NCBI GenBank assembly: GCA_052326585.1
Contig: JBKQLU010000068.1
Location: forward strand, 1-51,734
Reading direction: 5' to 3'
DNA from: JAPLJC01 sp052326585
Lineage (GTDB): Bacteria > Desulfobacterota > Desulfobaccia > Desulfobaccales > 0-14-0-80-60-11
DNA length: 51,734 bases
The translations under genes and the position numbers were made by a program. Below are positions 16,318 to 24,394 of this stretch, piece after piece. Numbering within the stretch: the first letter of the stretch is position 1; every line of letters begins with the position of its first letter. The notes beneath the pieces are model-generated. The model was given only the letters and a program-made list of their open reading frames with translations, was not told where the DNA came from and ran no database searches.

Positions 16318-17589
16318 TTGGACCCATTCCGGTCAGACCCCCATCTCCCAAGTTATCTCGCCCTGGGCGCCATGGCGCTGCTGTGCGCCTTGTTTGCCGC
16401 CAGCGAAACCGCCCTCTTTGCGCTGACACCCTTGGACCGCCTGCGTCTCCGGGAGAAGAACCGGGTGCGCGGGGAGCGGGTGGAGGCCCTCCTGGCCCGG
16501 CCCCGGCGCCTCCTGGTGACGGTGCTCATGGGGGTGGAGACGATCAACATCCTGGCTTCCATTGTGGCCACCTCCCTGGCCCTGAGCCTCTGGGGGCCCC
16601 ACGGCAAATGGCTGGCCCTGGGCCTGATAGCCCCCGCCTTTCTCCTGGTGGCGGAGCTGATTCCCAAGTCCCTGGCCCTGATCTATGCCACTCGCCTGGC
16701 CCCCTGGCTGGCAATCCTGGTGAAGCCCGCCCTCCTGGTATTTACTCCCTTGCGCCTGGTATTGTTGCAGATCAGCCGGGGCCTTCTGGCCACCCTGGGG
16801 TTTCGCCCGGAACTCGATGTGCCCGCGGTGCGCCAGGAAGACTTCGTCCGCATGGTGGAAGAGAGCCACCTGCGGGGCCTGATCGCCCAGGTGGAGCGGG
16901 ATTTTATCCAGAACCTCCTGAGCTTTGACGAACTGCGGGTGGGGCAGATCATGGTCCCCCGTCCCGATATCTTCTCCCTGCCCCTGGATATGCCCTATGC
17001 GGAAATAATCCAGGCCATCAAACGCTCCCGGTTTTCCCGGATCCCCATTTACCGGGACAGCCCTGACGCCGTCCTGGGCATCCTGCACGCCAAGGATGTC
17101 CTGGCGCTGGTGGTGGAGGGCCCAGGCGAGGCCGAGATTAGGGAAAATCTTTTGCGGCCGGCCTATTATGTGCCGGAAAATAAAAGAGCCTTCGACCTGC
17201 TAACGGAGTTGCAGGCCCGGCATCTGCGCCTGGCCCTGGTGGTGGATGAATACGGCTCCCTGGTGGGGCTGGTGAGCGTAGAGGACCTGCTGGAGGAACT
17301 CTGCGGTGAGATCCCCCAGGAGTTTCAGGTGGAAGAGAAACCCCTGGTGGAGACCGCCCCGGGTGTCTGGCGGGTCAAGGCCACCCTGTCCCTGGCGGAT
17401 TTCAACGCGGCCCTGGGCCTGGAGCTGCCGGCCGCGGAGTTCGATACCATCGGCGGCCTGGTTCTGAACCTCTTCGGCGCCCTGCCCCGGGAAGGCGGCA
17501 GCGTAGCCTTGGACCATCTGCTCTTCCGGGTGACCCGGATGAAGGGCACCCGTATCCTGGAGATGGAGGTGCGCCTGGAACAGCCATGA
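16318..17589 (+). CDS. CNNM/CorC-HlyC family membrane protein (first copy)
   Basis: The 423-residue protein has an N-terminal DUF21/CNNM membrane domain (four hydrophobic segments; ASETALFAL and ELIPKSLAL motifs), a tandem CBS pair (from RVGQIMVPRPDIF to VDEYGSLVGLVSVEDLLEEL) and a C-terminal CorC_HlyC domain. The family handles divalent cations, chiefly Mg2+ and possibly Co2+, at the inner membrane. The start seems to be TTG 16318; ATG 16371 would cut into the first membrane segment. It overlaps the next CNNM gene by 4 bp (ATGA), so the two are translationally coupled. Confidence 0.93.
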   Translation: MDPFRSDPHLPSYLALGAMALLCALFAASETALFALTPLDRLRLREKNRVRGERVEALLARPRRLLVTVLMGVETINILASIVATSLALSLWGPHGKWLALGLIAPAFLLVAELIPKSLALIYATRLAPWLAILVKPALLVFTPLRLVLLQISRGLLATLGFRPELDVPAVRQEDFVRMVEESHLRGLIAQVERDFIQNLLSFDELRVGQIMVPRPDIFSLPLDMPYAEIIQAIKRSRFSRIPIYRDSPDAVLGILHAKDVLALVVEGPGEAEIRENLLRPAYYVPENKRAFDLLTELQARHLRLALVVDEYGSLVGLVSVEDLLEELCGEIPQEFQVEEKPLVETAPGVWRVKATLSLADFNAALGLELPAAEFDTIGGLVLNLFGALPREGGSVALDHLLFRVTRMKGTRILEMEVRLEQP

Positions 17590-18830
17590 ATGCCGGGATT
17601 CTCCTCATCTTCATCCCACTCCTGCTCCTGGAAGCAATCTTCGCGGCGGCGGAGATCTCCCTGGTCTCCGCCAACCGCCGCCGCCTGCACCGCCGCGCCG
17701 AGGATGGACATTGGGGTGCGCACCTGGCCCTGCAGCTTCTGGGCCGGCCCGAGTACTACCTGTCCGCCACCTTGCTGGGGGCCTACCTGGCGGCGGCGGC
17801 CAATACTATCCTGGTGACCGCATTTTTCCTGGGGCGCTTCGGCCAGGGGGCCCAAATCCCGGTGATGATCGCCCTGCCCCCTCTGATCCTGATGTTGGGA
17901 GAAATCATCCCCAAATCCGTGGGCCGGCAGCAGGCCACCCTGCTGGCAGAGCGCCTGGCCCCGGCCCTGTGGTTCTTCTTCTGGGTATTCTCTCCCATTA
18001 TCTGGATCTTCAGCGGCCTCACCCGGGCGGTCTTGCTGGCCGCTGGGGTCCGCCAGACCGGCCAGATGCCCTTCATCACCCGGGAGGATCTGCGCCTGGT
18101 GGTGGCCAAAAGCGGTCCGGAAGTGGACCTGAAGGGCACCGAGCGCCTCTTCATCCACCGTATCCTGCAATTCAGCCTGCGCACCGTCAAAGAGGTGATG
18201 GTTCCCCTCATCCGGGTGAGCGCGATTCCGGACACCATGACCATCCAGCAGGCCCGGGAAGAATTCCGCGACACCCGCTTCTCCCGCCTGCCCATATTTC
18301 ACCGGCGCATCGATAACCTCAGCGGGGTGCTCCACAGCTTCGACCTCCTGGGTGAGGAACACGAGGAGCGCCCCATTAAGCCCTTCGTCCGCACCGTGAA
18401 GTACGTGCCGGAAGTGAAAAAGATCGACCGGCTGCTCACCGAGATGCAGCGGGAGGGCAGCCACCTGGCGGTGGTGGTGGACGAATACGGCGGGGCGGTG
18501 GGCATTGTCACCATCGAAGACCTCTTGGAAGAGATCGTCGGCGAAATCACTGACGAGTTTGACCAGGAGGTGACCCCCTTCCGGAAGGTGGCGGCGGGCC
18601 ATTATCTCATCAACGCCCGCACCGAAATCAAAACCCTCAACGAATCTCTGAAACTGGGCCTGCCCTCCGGGGATTATGAGACCCTGGCGGGGTTCCTCAT
18701 CGCCCAACTGGGCGAGTTGCCCCGGGGCGGGGAACGGGTCCAGTACCACAACCTGCATTTTATTGTGCGCGCCACCGAAGGCCGTACCGTAAAGGAGGTG
18801 GAACTCCTTGTCGACCGTGCCGACCAGTGA
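17586..18830 (+). CDS. CNNM/CorC-HlyC family membrane protein (second copy)
   Basis: The 414-residue paralogue of the preceding gene has the same layout: DUF21 membrane domain (AAEISLVSANRRRL, MLGEIIPKSVG), CBS pair (VKEVMVPLIRVSAIPD to VDEYGGAVGIVTIEDLLEEIVGE) and CorC_HlyC domain. Its ATG overlaps the TGA of the first copy, and its own 3' end contains the Shine-Dalgarno and start of larC (23-bp overlap). Two adjacent, clearly diverged copies suggest a heteromeric transporter or distinct cation preferences, which is inference. Confidence 0.93.
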   Translation: MNAGILLIFIPLLLLEAIFAAAEISLVSANRRRLHRRAEDGHWGAHLALQLLGRPEYYLSATLLGAYLAAAANTILVTAFFLGRFGQGAQIPVMIALPPLILMLGEIIPKSVGRQQATLLAERLAPALWFFFWVFSPIIWIFSGLTRAVLLAAGVRQTGQMPFITREDLRLVVAKSGPEVDLKGTERLFIHRILQFSLRTVKEVMVPLIRVSAIPDTMTIQQAREEFRDTRFSRLPIFHRRIDNLSGVLHSFDLLGEEHEERPIKPFVRTVKYVPEVKKIDRLLTEMQREGSHLAVVVDEYGGAVGIVTIEDLLEEIVGEITDEFDQEVTPFRKVAAGHYLINARTEIKTLNESLKLGLPSGDYETLAGFLIAQLGELPRGGERVQYHNLHFIVRATEGRTVKEVELLVDRADQ

Positions 18831-19992
18831 ACGCTGGGCCTTCTTCGACTGTTTCGCCGGCATCAGCGGGGACATGACCCTGGGGGCCCTCATCGATCTG
18901 GGCCTGGAGGTCTCGGACCTGGAGGGCCTCCTCAAGCTGCTGGGGCTGGCCGAGGTGAGTCTGGCGGCGCCGCGTCGCACCAAGGACCATCTCAGCGGGG
19001 TGCAACTCCAGGTGGACTTCCGGTCTCGCCGCCCGCAGCCCACCCGGAGTTACCGGGAGATCCACGCCCTGATCGCAGGCAGCCCGCTCAGTCCCGGGGT
19101 GCAGAAACGCAGTCTCGCCATGTTTCGCCTCCTGGGTGAGGTGGAGGCCCGGATTCACGGCCAGCCCCTGGAGGAGGTGCACTTCCACGAACTGGGGGCC
19201 CTGGATACCCTCCTGGACGTCGTGGGGACCGCTTACGGAGCGGAGAAATTGGGGATCACCCGGGTCTTTTGCAGCTCCCTGCCCATGGGCTGCGGCATGA
19301 TCACCGGGAGCCACGGCCAACTGCCCAACCCGGCCCCCGCCGCCCTGGAATTGCTCAGGGGGCTGCCGGTTTACGGCACTGATCTGCCCGGGGAGCTGGT
19401 GACCCCCACCGGCGCGGTGATTCTCAAGGGACTGGAGGCGGTCTTCGAGCCCTGCCCGCCCATGGTTCTGGAACGGGTGGGCTACGGCGCCGGCAGCCGG
19501 GAGCTGCCGGGCTATCCCAATCTGCTGCGCATTTATCTGGGGACCCCCTTGACCCCGGCCGCCGGCCGGCGGGAGCGGGTGCTGGTCCTGGAGACCCACA
19601 TAGACGATATGAACCCGGAGCTCTATGAGCCCTTGCTGGCCGGGCTCATCCAGGCCGGGGCCCTGGACGCGGCCCTGACTCCCCTGCAGATGAAGAAAGG
19701 CCGTCCCGGGGTGGGCCTGACGGTGATCGGCCCGCTGGCGGCCCGGGAGGCCCTGCTGGAGCGGTTGTTCACCGAATCCACCACCCTGGGCGTGCGGGTC
19801 TCGGAGGTGGAGCGGGTGGTGGCCAGGCGCTGGCAGGAGAGCGTCAACACCCCCTACGGCCCGCTGACGGTGAAGGTCATGGAGTATGGCGGCAAGCGCC
19901 GGCTGCTGCCGGAGTATGAGGCCTGCCGCCAGATGGCCGAAGCCCAGGGGCTGCCGCTGCTGGAGGTTTACCGGCTGGTGTCCCGGGAGTGA
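18808..19992 (+). CDS. larC: LarC nickel-pincer cofactor cyclometallase
   Basis: LarC inserts nickel into the pyridinium bis-thiocarboxylate mononucleotide to form the NPN cofactor of LarA-type enzymes, using CTP. The 394-residue protein shows the FFDCFAGISGDM start, the EVHFHELGALDTLLDVVG segment, the PTGAVILK motif, and the C-terminal ETHIDDMNPE and MKKGRPG motifs. Here the gene is one uninterrupted frame, whereas the Lactobacillus plantarum gene needs a programmed frameshift. A TTG start is preceded by AAAGGAGGTG at ideal spacing inside the second CNNM gene. larB and larE are not in the window; a LarA-like gene lies at 24395. Confidence 0.95.
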   Translation: MSTVPTSERWAFFDCFAGISGDMTLGALIDLGLEVSDLEGLLKLLGLAEVSLAAPRRTKDHLSGVQLQVDFRSRRPQPTRSYREIHALIAGSPLSPGVQKRSLAMFRLLGEVEARIHGQPLEEVHFHELGALDTLLDVVGTAYGAEKLGITRVFCSSLPMGCGMITGSHGQLPNPAPAALELLRGLPVYGTDLPGELVTPTGAVILKGLEAVFEPCPPMVLERVGYGAGSRELPGYPNLLRIYLGTPLTPAAGRRERVLVLETHIDDMNPELYEPLLAGLIQAGALDAALTPLQMKKGRPGVGLTVIGPLAAREALLERLFTESTTLGVRVSEVERVVARRWQESVNTPYGPLTVKVMEYGGKRRLLPEYEACRQMAEAQGLPLLEVYRLVSRE

Positions 19993-20000
19993 CCCCGGGG

Positions 20001-20030
20001 GGCGCCGCCGCCCAAGGCCGGTGCGGCGCC
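20001..20030. terminator. GC-rich 8-bp hairpin between convergent genes
   Basis: Arms GGCGCCGC and GCGGCGCC flank a 14-base loop, just after the larC stop and before the 3' end of the convergent transporter gene. No T-run follows on either strand, so termination is only suggested. Confidence 0.35.
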
Positions 20031-20058
20031 GGCTCTGGGTGACGGCGGTGGCCGTTAC

Positions 20059-21333
20059 CTATTTGAGGGGTTTATTATAAGACTCAGGCAATAGAGAAAT
20101 GGAAATAAGCGCAATGAATATCATCCCGATAAGATAGAAGGCCGGGGATGAGTTATTGCCGGTTGCTTTAATAAGATAGGTGGCAAAGAATGGACCCATG
20201 CCGCCCCCCAAGGCCGCGCAGATGTTGTATCCGACCAGAGATGAGATGCGCACCTGAGTCGTGAAGATTTCCGCGATAAAGGCAACGGCAGTCCCGGAGA
20301 ACATGGAGACAAAGAGAGCCAGGACGAATTCCGCCAGCAAGACCTTGATAAAACTGCCATCTGCGATAAAGAGAAATAAGGGGTAGGTGAAGATTATGAA
20401 ACCCAGGCAAGCAGTGATCAGCACGGGTTTCCGGCCGATCCGGTCGGATAGGTGTCCCATAATCGGCATAAGGATAATGAGCAAAATGCTGGAGAAGAAG
20501 CTGGCCAACAGTGAGAGGCTGAGCGGCAGTTTTAAGATCGTATTGATGTAGGTGGACATGAAGGTCAATAAGATATAAAAGGCGGCGTTCCAGCCCAGCG
20601 ACATGCCCATAGCCTTTATAATACCGCTGAGATTGCTTTTAAGCGAAGCCATCAGGGGATTTCGCAGCACTTGATGCGCTTCTTCCACTTTTACATAGGA
20701 TGGCGTATCCTTAATCTTTCTCCGGATAAACCAACCGACATAGCCCAGGACAATGCCAAAAAGGAAGGGAAGCCGCCAACCCCAGGAGTATAAGGCCTCT
20801 TTGGCTAAATAATGAGTCAGGAAGAAACCCACCAAAGAACCGATGGTCATCCCGACTACCGCCAGATTCTGCTGGAAACTGCCATAAAAGCCGCGATTAT
20901 TTTCCGTGGCATACTCAACCAAGAAGGCAGTTGAGCCACCCCATTCGCCGCCGGTGGAAAACCCCTGGATCAGCCGGCAGGCGGTCAATATTATCGGGGC
21001 AGCCAGGCCGATGGCGGCATAAGACGGTATAAAGCCCATACAGAAGGTTGCCCCGGCCATGATATAGATGGTCCAGGCCAGGGCGATCCGGCGGCCATGT
21101 TTGTCGCCGATGTGCCCAAAGACGATGGCGCCTACCGGCCGCATGACGAAACCGAGGCCGAAGACCAGAAAAGTGAGCAGGATGCTCACGACCCGGTCTT
21201 TAACCGGAAAGAAGATCGTGGAGATGATCGGGGCCAGCGTCCCGTAGACCCCGTAATCAAACCATTCCAGGATTTGGCCGGCGCCGCCGGCGTAGATAGC
21301 CCGCAGCCTTTCGGATTTATTGACTGCACTCAT
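20059..21333 (-). CDS. MHS-family metabolite:H+ symporter (MFS)
   Basis: The 424-residue protein has 12 predicted membrane segments and MHS-subfamily signatures: EWFDYGVYG in the first helix, the loop 2-3 motif GHIGDKHGRR, and GFSTGGEWGG in helix 5. Known members (ProP, KgtP, ShiA, CitA) import carboxylates, betaines or shikimate with protons at the inner membrane. An AGGGG lies at suitable distance from ATG 21333. It is divergent from the GntR-regulated corrinoid methyltransferase cluster and shares its 376-bp intergenic region, so it probably imports that pathway's substrate, which I cannot name. It is somewhat AT-richer than larC. Confidence 0.9.
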   Translation of the reverse strand: MSAVNKSERLRAIYAGGAGQILEWFDYGVYGTLAPIISTIFFPVKDRVVSILLTFLVFGLGFVMRPVGAIVFGHIGDKHGRRIALAWTIYIMAGATFCMGFIPSYAAIGLAAPIILTACRLIQGFSTGGEWGGSTAFLVEYATENNRGFYGSFQQNLAVVGMTIGSLVGFFLTHYLAKEALYSWGWRLPFLFGIVLGYVGWFIRRKIKDTPSYVKVEEAHQVLRNPLMASLKSNLSGIIKAMGMSLGWNAAFYILLTFMSTYINTILKLPLSLSLLASFFSSILLIILMPIMGHLSDRIGRKPVLITACLGFIIFTYPLFLFIADGSFIKVLLAEFVLALFVSMFSGTAVAFIAEIFTTQVRISSLVGYNICAALGGGMGPFFATYLIKATGNNSSPAFYLIGMIFIALISISLLPESYNKPLK

Positions 21334-21435
21334 ATTTTTCCCCTCTGGCCGGTCAAGGCCGCTTAAAGGTAGAATGATCCAATGATATAATCAGGCTATC
21401 ATGTAAGTCAAGGAAATATTCCATACGATATATAC

Positions 21436-21462
21436 TACTGAAATAATAAGTATTTTTCAGTA
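21436..21462. promoter_or_regulatory. Inverted repeat, candidate GntR operator
   Basis: Arms TACTGAAA and TTTCAGTA with an 11-bp AT-rich spacer, in the shared upstream region of the transporter and the GntR-type regulator. The GntR family usually binds short inverted repeats near its own promoter; assignment here is inference. Confidence 0.35.
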
Positions 21463-21480
21463 TTGGTTTGGAGTTATTCC

Positions 21481-21509
21481 TTGACAAAGCGGGGTAGTCA
21501 TAGGATGAT
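21481..21509 (+). promoter_or_regulatory. Candidate sigma-70 promoter toward the GntR gene
   Basis: TTGACA at 21481-21486, 17 bp, then GATGAT (4 of 6 match to TATAAT). It points at the regulator start 200 bp downstream. The remaining intergenic sequence (21334-21709) shows nothing else recognised. Confidence 0.35.
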
Positions 21510-21709
21510 AGTACCATATGATTTCCTCCAGGGCTTGCCCGGCAAAAGCTACTCCCGCCAGGGGCCGGAAATGAAAGGGTAGAGGGGATTCTGAGGTGGC
21601 CAGGATGGATGCAGCCTCCTGCCAGGGGGGTCGTGGTCCTGCGTAGGGAACAATTGCGGTGGCCAGGGCCAGGTTTAGATTGGGAAAAGCCGAGCAGAGA
21701 GAGAAATCT

Positions 21710-22468
21710 ATGGAAATGATGAGTCTGAGACGAATGAGCGCGGCCGACGAAGCTTTCAAGGCTCTGTACGACAGGATCATGTCCGGTCAGTTGAAACACG
21801 GCGATAAGCTCCCTTCGCAAGACAAAATGGCCCTGCAGTTCGGGGTTAGCCGCAACACCATACGGGAAGCCATCAATAAGCTGATCGTCATGGGTCTGCT
21901 GAGCGCCAGGCAGGGTGTGGGGACCGTGGTCAATATCACCAGCGCCACCGGGTATCTGGCCTCGCTTTCAGATCATCTGTTCCTGCAGGCGACGACAGTG
22001 CGGGATTTTCTGGAAGCACGGGTAATCATCGAAAAGGCAACCGTGCGCCTGGCGGTGATGAGGGCTGACCCGAAGGTGATCGCGGAACTGGAAGTCAACC
22101 TGAAAAAACAAAGAGAGGCTATCCGGAAGGGCAATATCACGGCCTTTATTGCCCAGGACGTCCTGTTCCACACCACGCTGGCCAAGGCGAGCGGGAACCA
22201 GGTTTTGTTGCAGTTGCTGGGGACCGTAACCGACCTTCTGGGTAATTTTATCAAGGAGGTCTCTCTGCTACCCATGGCCATGCAAAATGCCCTGGCGTTC
22301 CATAAGCAAATACTCAAGTTGATCAGGGCCGGCGACACCGAAGGCGCGGAAAGGAAGGTGGTTGAACATCTTTATGATGTTGCCCGGAATATCGAGCAGA
22401 GTACCGGTACCGAAATGCTCCTGGAATTCCCTTTCGATCTGGGCGGGGGCAGGCCGCGCCAAGAATAA
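21710..22468 (+). CDS. GntR-family regulator, FadR/FCD type
   Basis: The 252-residue protein has an N-terminal winged helix (LKHGDKLPSQDKMALQFGVSRNTIREAINKL) and an all-helical C-terminal FCD ligand domain (FLEARVIIEKATVRLA; FHTTLAKASGNQ; FHKQILKLIRAGD). The Asp/His pattern of FCD metal sites is present (D at the VLFH segment, His in AFHKQI). Such regulators sense small carboxylates. ATG 21710 starts the conserved domain and follows a GAGAGAG stretch; an in-frame upstream start at 21659 is less likely. It heads the operon with the methyltransferase genes and probably controls both directions. Confidence 0.9.
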   Translation: MEMMSLRRMSAADEAFKALYDRIMSGQLKHGDKLPSQDKMALQFGVSRNTIREAINKLIVMGLLSARQGVGTVVNITSATGYLASLSDHLFLQATTVRDFLEARVIIEKATVRLAVMRADPKVIAELEVNLKKQREAIRKGNITAFIAQDVLFHTTLAKASGNQVLLQLLGTVTDLLGNFIKEVSLLPMAMQNALAFHKQILKLIRAGDTEGAERKVVEHLYDVARNIEQSTGTEMLLEFPFDLGGGRPRQE

Positions 22469-22524
22469 TCTGCGTATCTTTTGGCGGTTTCCAGTGTTTA
22501 TTATTCCTGAATCGAGGAGCGGTT

Positions 22525-23598
22525 ATGAATTTGCAACCCGATTTCGAGCGCCTCAGAAAAACGGTGCGGCACCAGGAGCCGGACAGAGTTCCCCTTTGCG
22601 AAGTGCTCATCGAATATCCCATACAGGGCAAGTTTCTCGGCCGTAAAGTTACCCAGGACGACCTGGGGTCCCAGGTCGAATTCTGGGCGGGCGCCGGCTA
22701 CGACTTCATCCCCATAACCGTGGGGATGATGAGTCCGGGGAAGGTGACGCAGGAGTCTTCCATTTCCCGGGTCATCCGGGAGATCATGCTCAAAGACTCC
22801 CCGGATAGCCAGGATGACAAGGCCTGGAACCTGGAGTATACGAGCTTCATCAAAACCCGCCAGGACTTCGAGAGATTTCCCTGGGAGATGGCCGGGCAAC
22901 TCGATTTTTCCGCGTTGCATCAGGTGCGGGACCTGCTGCCGGAGGGCATGAAGGTCATTGCCGTCTCCGGCAAGATCTTCACCCTTACCTGGATGCTGAT
23001 GGGATTCAATCATTTCGCCATGTCCCTGATCATGGATGAACAACTCGTGGCGGATGTCTTCAGCAAGGTCGCGGAAATCCAGTTTAAGGGGCTGGCGGAA
23101 ATCCTCAAAATGCCTTATGTCGGAGGGGTATGGGTGGTTGACGACCTGGCGTTCGGCACTGGCCCCATGATCTCCCCCCAGGCCTTCGGAGACCATGTCT
23201 TCCCCTGGTATCGGGAAATGGCCGCGAGGTGCCACCAGAATGGACTCCTTTTTTTTATGCACACGGACGGTGACGTGATGCCTTTAATGGAGGACCTCAT
23301 CAAGATGGGCCTCGACGTCTTACAGCCCATCGATCCATCCTGTATGGACATTGCCAAGGTCAAGGAGATGTATGGCGACCGCCTCACCCTGGTGGGCAAT
23401 GTCCCCAATGAACTCTTGCGCAGCGGCGCCCCCGCCGAGGTGGAGCAATACGTGCAGAATCTTATCGTCCAGGTTGCTCCGGGGGGGGGCTATTGTGTCG
23501 GGTCGGGAAATTCGGTCCCGGAATGGGCCGATTTCGACAACTTCATGGCGATGCGGCAGGCGGCACTCAAATATGGGGGCTACCCCATCAAGCGCTGA
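22525..23598 (+). CDS. UroD-family (MtaA/MtvB-like) corrinoid methyltransferase
   Basis: The 357-residue TIM-barrel protein belongs to the uroporphyrinogen decarboxylase superfamily. Members next to corrinoid proteins act as methyltransferases, either moving a methyl group from substrate to cobalamin or from cobalamin to an acceptor. The predicted zinc-site motif reads HTDGD around His246; the second ligand Cys of MtaA (HxC) is replaced by Asp, so it is not a standard coenzyme M methyltransferase. Family end-motifs (LVGNVPNELL, YCVGSGNSVPEW) are present. GAGGAG precedes ATG 22525. It lies 56 bp after the regulator and 50 bp before its corrinoid partner. Demethylation of a methylated compound is likely; the substrate is unknown. 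Confidence 0.85.
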   Translation: MNLQPDFERLRKTVRHQEPDRVPLCEVLIEYPIQGKFLGRKVTQDDLGSQVEFWAGAGYDFIPITVGMMSPGKVTQESSISRVIREIMLKDSPDSQDDKAWNLEYTSFIKTRQDFERFPWEMAGQLDFSALHQVRDLLPEGMKVIAVSGKIFTLTWMLMGFNHFAMSLIMDEQLVADVFSKVAEIQFKGLAEILKMPYVGGVWVVDDLAFGTGPMISPQAFGDHVFPWYREMAARCHQNGLLFFMHTDGDVMPLMEDLIKMGLDVLQPIDPSCMDIAKVKEMYGDRLTLVGNVPNELLRSGAPAEVEQYVQNLIVQVAPGGGYCVGSGNSVPEWADFDNFMAMRQAALKYGGYPIKR

Positions 23599-23648
23599 AC
23601 CCAGGGATCCCGGGCGACTCAGCAGCTACATTTCTGGAGGAACGTCCA

Positions 23649-24290
23649 ATGAACCAGAGCATAGAGCAGATCCAAGATGCCGTGGTCACCGGCAAACATA
23701 AGGAGATCGTCGGCCTGGTGGAAGCGGCGGTTAAAGACCAGATCGACCTGAACAGCATAATTAACGAAGGCCTGATCGCGGCTATGGACATTGTCGGGAA
23801 ACAATTCGGGACCGGGGAGATCTACGTTCCGGAGATGCTGGTTGCCGCGGCCACCATGAAGAAGGGCCTGGCGGTCATCCAGCCCCTGCTCAAAGGGGGA
23901 GCCTCGGAACCCAAGGGCACCGTGGTTATGTGCACGGTAAAAGGTGATCTCCATGACATCGGGAAAAATCTGGTGGTTATGATGCTCGAAGGCGCCGGCT
24001 TCCGGGTCATTGACCTCGGAGTGGACCTGAGCGCCGAAAGACTCGTCGACGAAGTGACCGGGATCAAGCCGGAGGTGCTGGGTCTTTCCGCCCTGCTCAC
24101 CACCACGATGCCCGAGATGCAGCGGGTGATCGCGACCTTCCAGGAAAGAGGATTGCGGGACAGTATCAAGATTATGGTCGGAGGCGCTCCGGTGGATGCC
24201 AATTTCGCGGCCAAGATCGGCGCCGACGGCTACGGCAAGGATGCCTCGGAAGCGGTCCAATTGGCGAAAAGACTGATCGGCGTGCCTTGA
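23649..24290 (+). CDS. Corrinoid (cobalamin-binding) protein, MtbC/MttC type
   Basis: The 213-residue protein has the usual two domains: an N-terminal four-helix cap (to about residue 85; GEIYVPEMLVAAATMKKG) and a Rossmann B12-binding domain with the base-off motif GDLHDIGKN (Asp100, His102), LSALLTTTM and the VGGAPV loop. It shuttles a methyl group on cobalt between two methyltransferases. GGAGG precedes ATG 23649 at good spacing; a longer in-frame start would overlap the methyltransferase gene. No RamA/RACE-type reductive activator is nearby, so activation must come from elsewhere. Confidence 0.94.
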   Translation: MNQSIEQIQDAVVTGKHKEIVGLVEAAVKDQIDLNSIINEGLIAAMDIVGKQFGTGEIYVPEMLVAAATMKKGLAVIQPLLKGGASEPKGTVVMCTVKGDLHDIGKNLVVMMLEGAGFRVIDLGVDLSAERLVDEVTGIKPEVLGLSALLTTTMPEMQRVIATFQERGLRDSIKIMVGGAPVDANFAAKIGADGYGKDASEAVQLAKRLIGVP

Positions 24291-24394
24291 GACGCCCATG
24301 ATGCCGGGGGCGTCTGGCCTTACGCCTTCAGGAAGGCGGCGGAGGTGGTCCAGATCCTTAGAACTCGTCCGGATGATTGGCTGAGGTGACCCAG

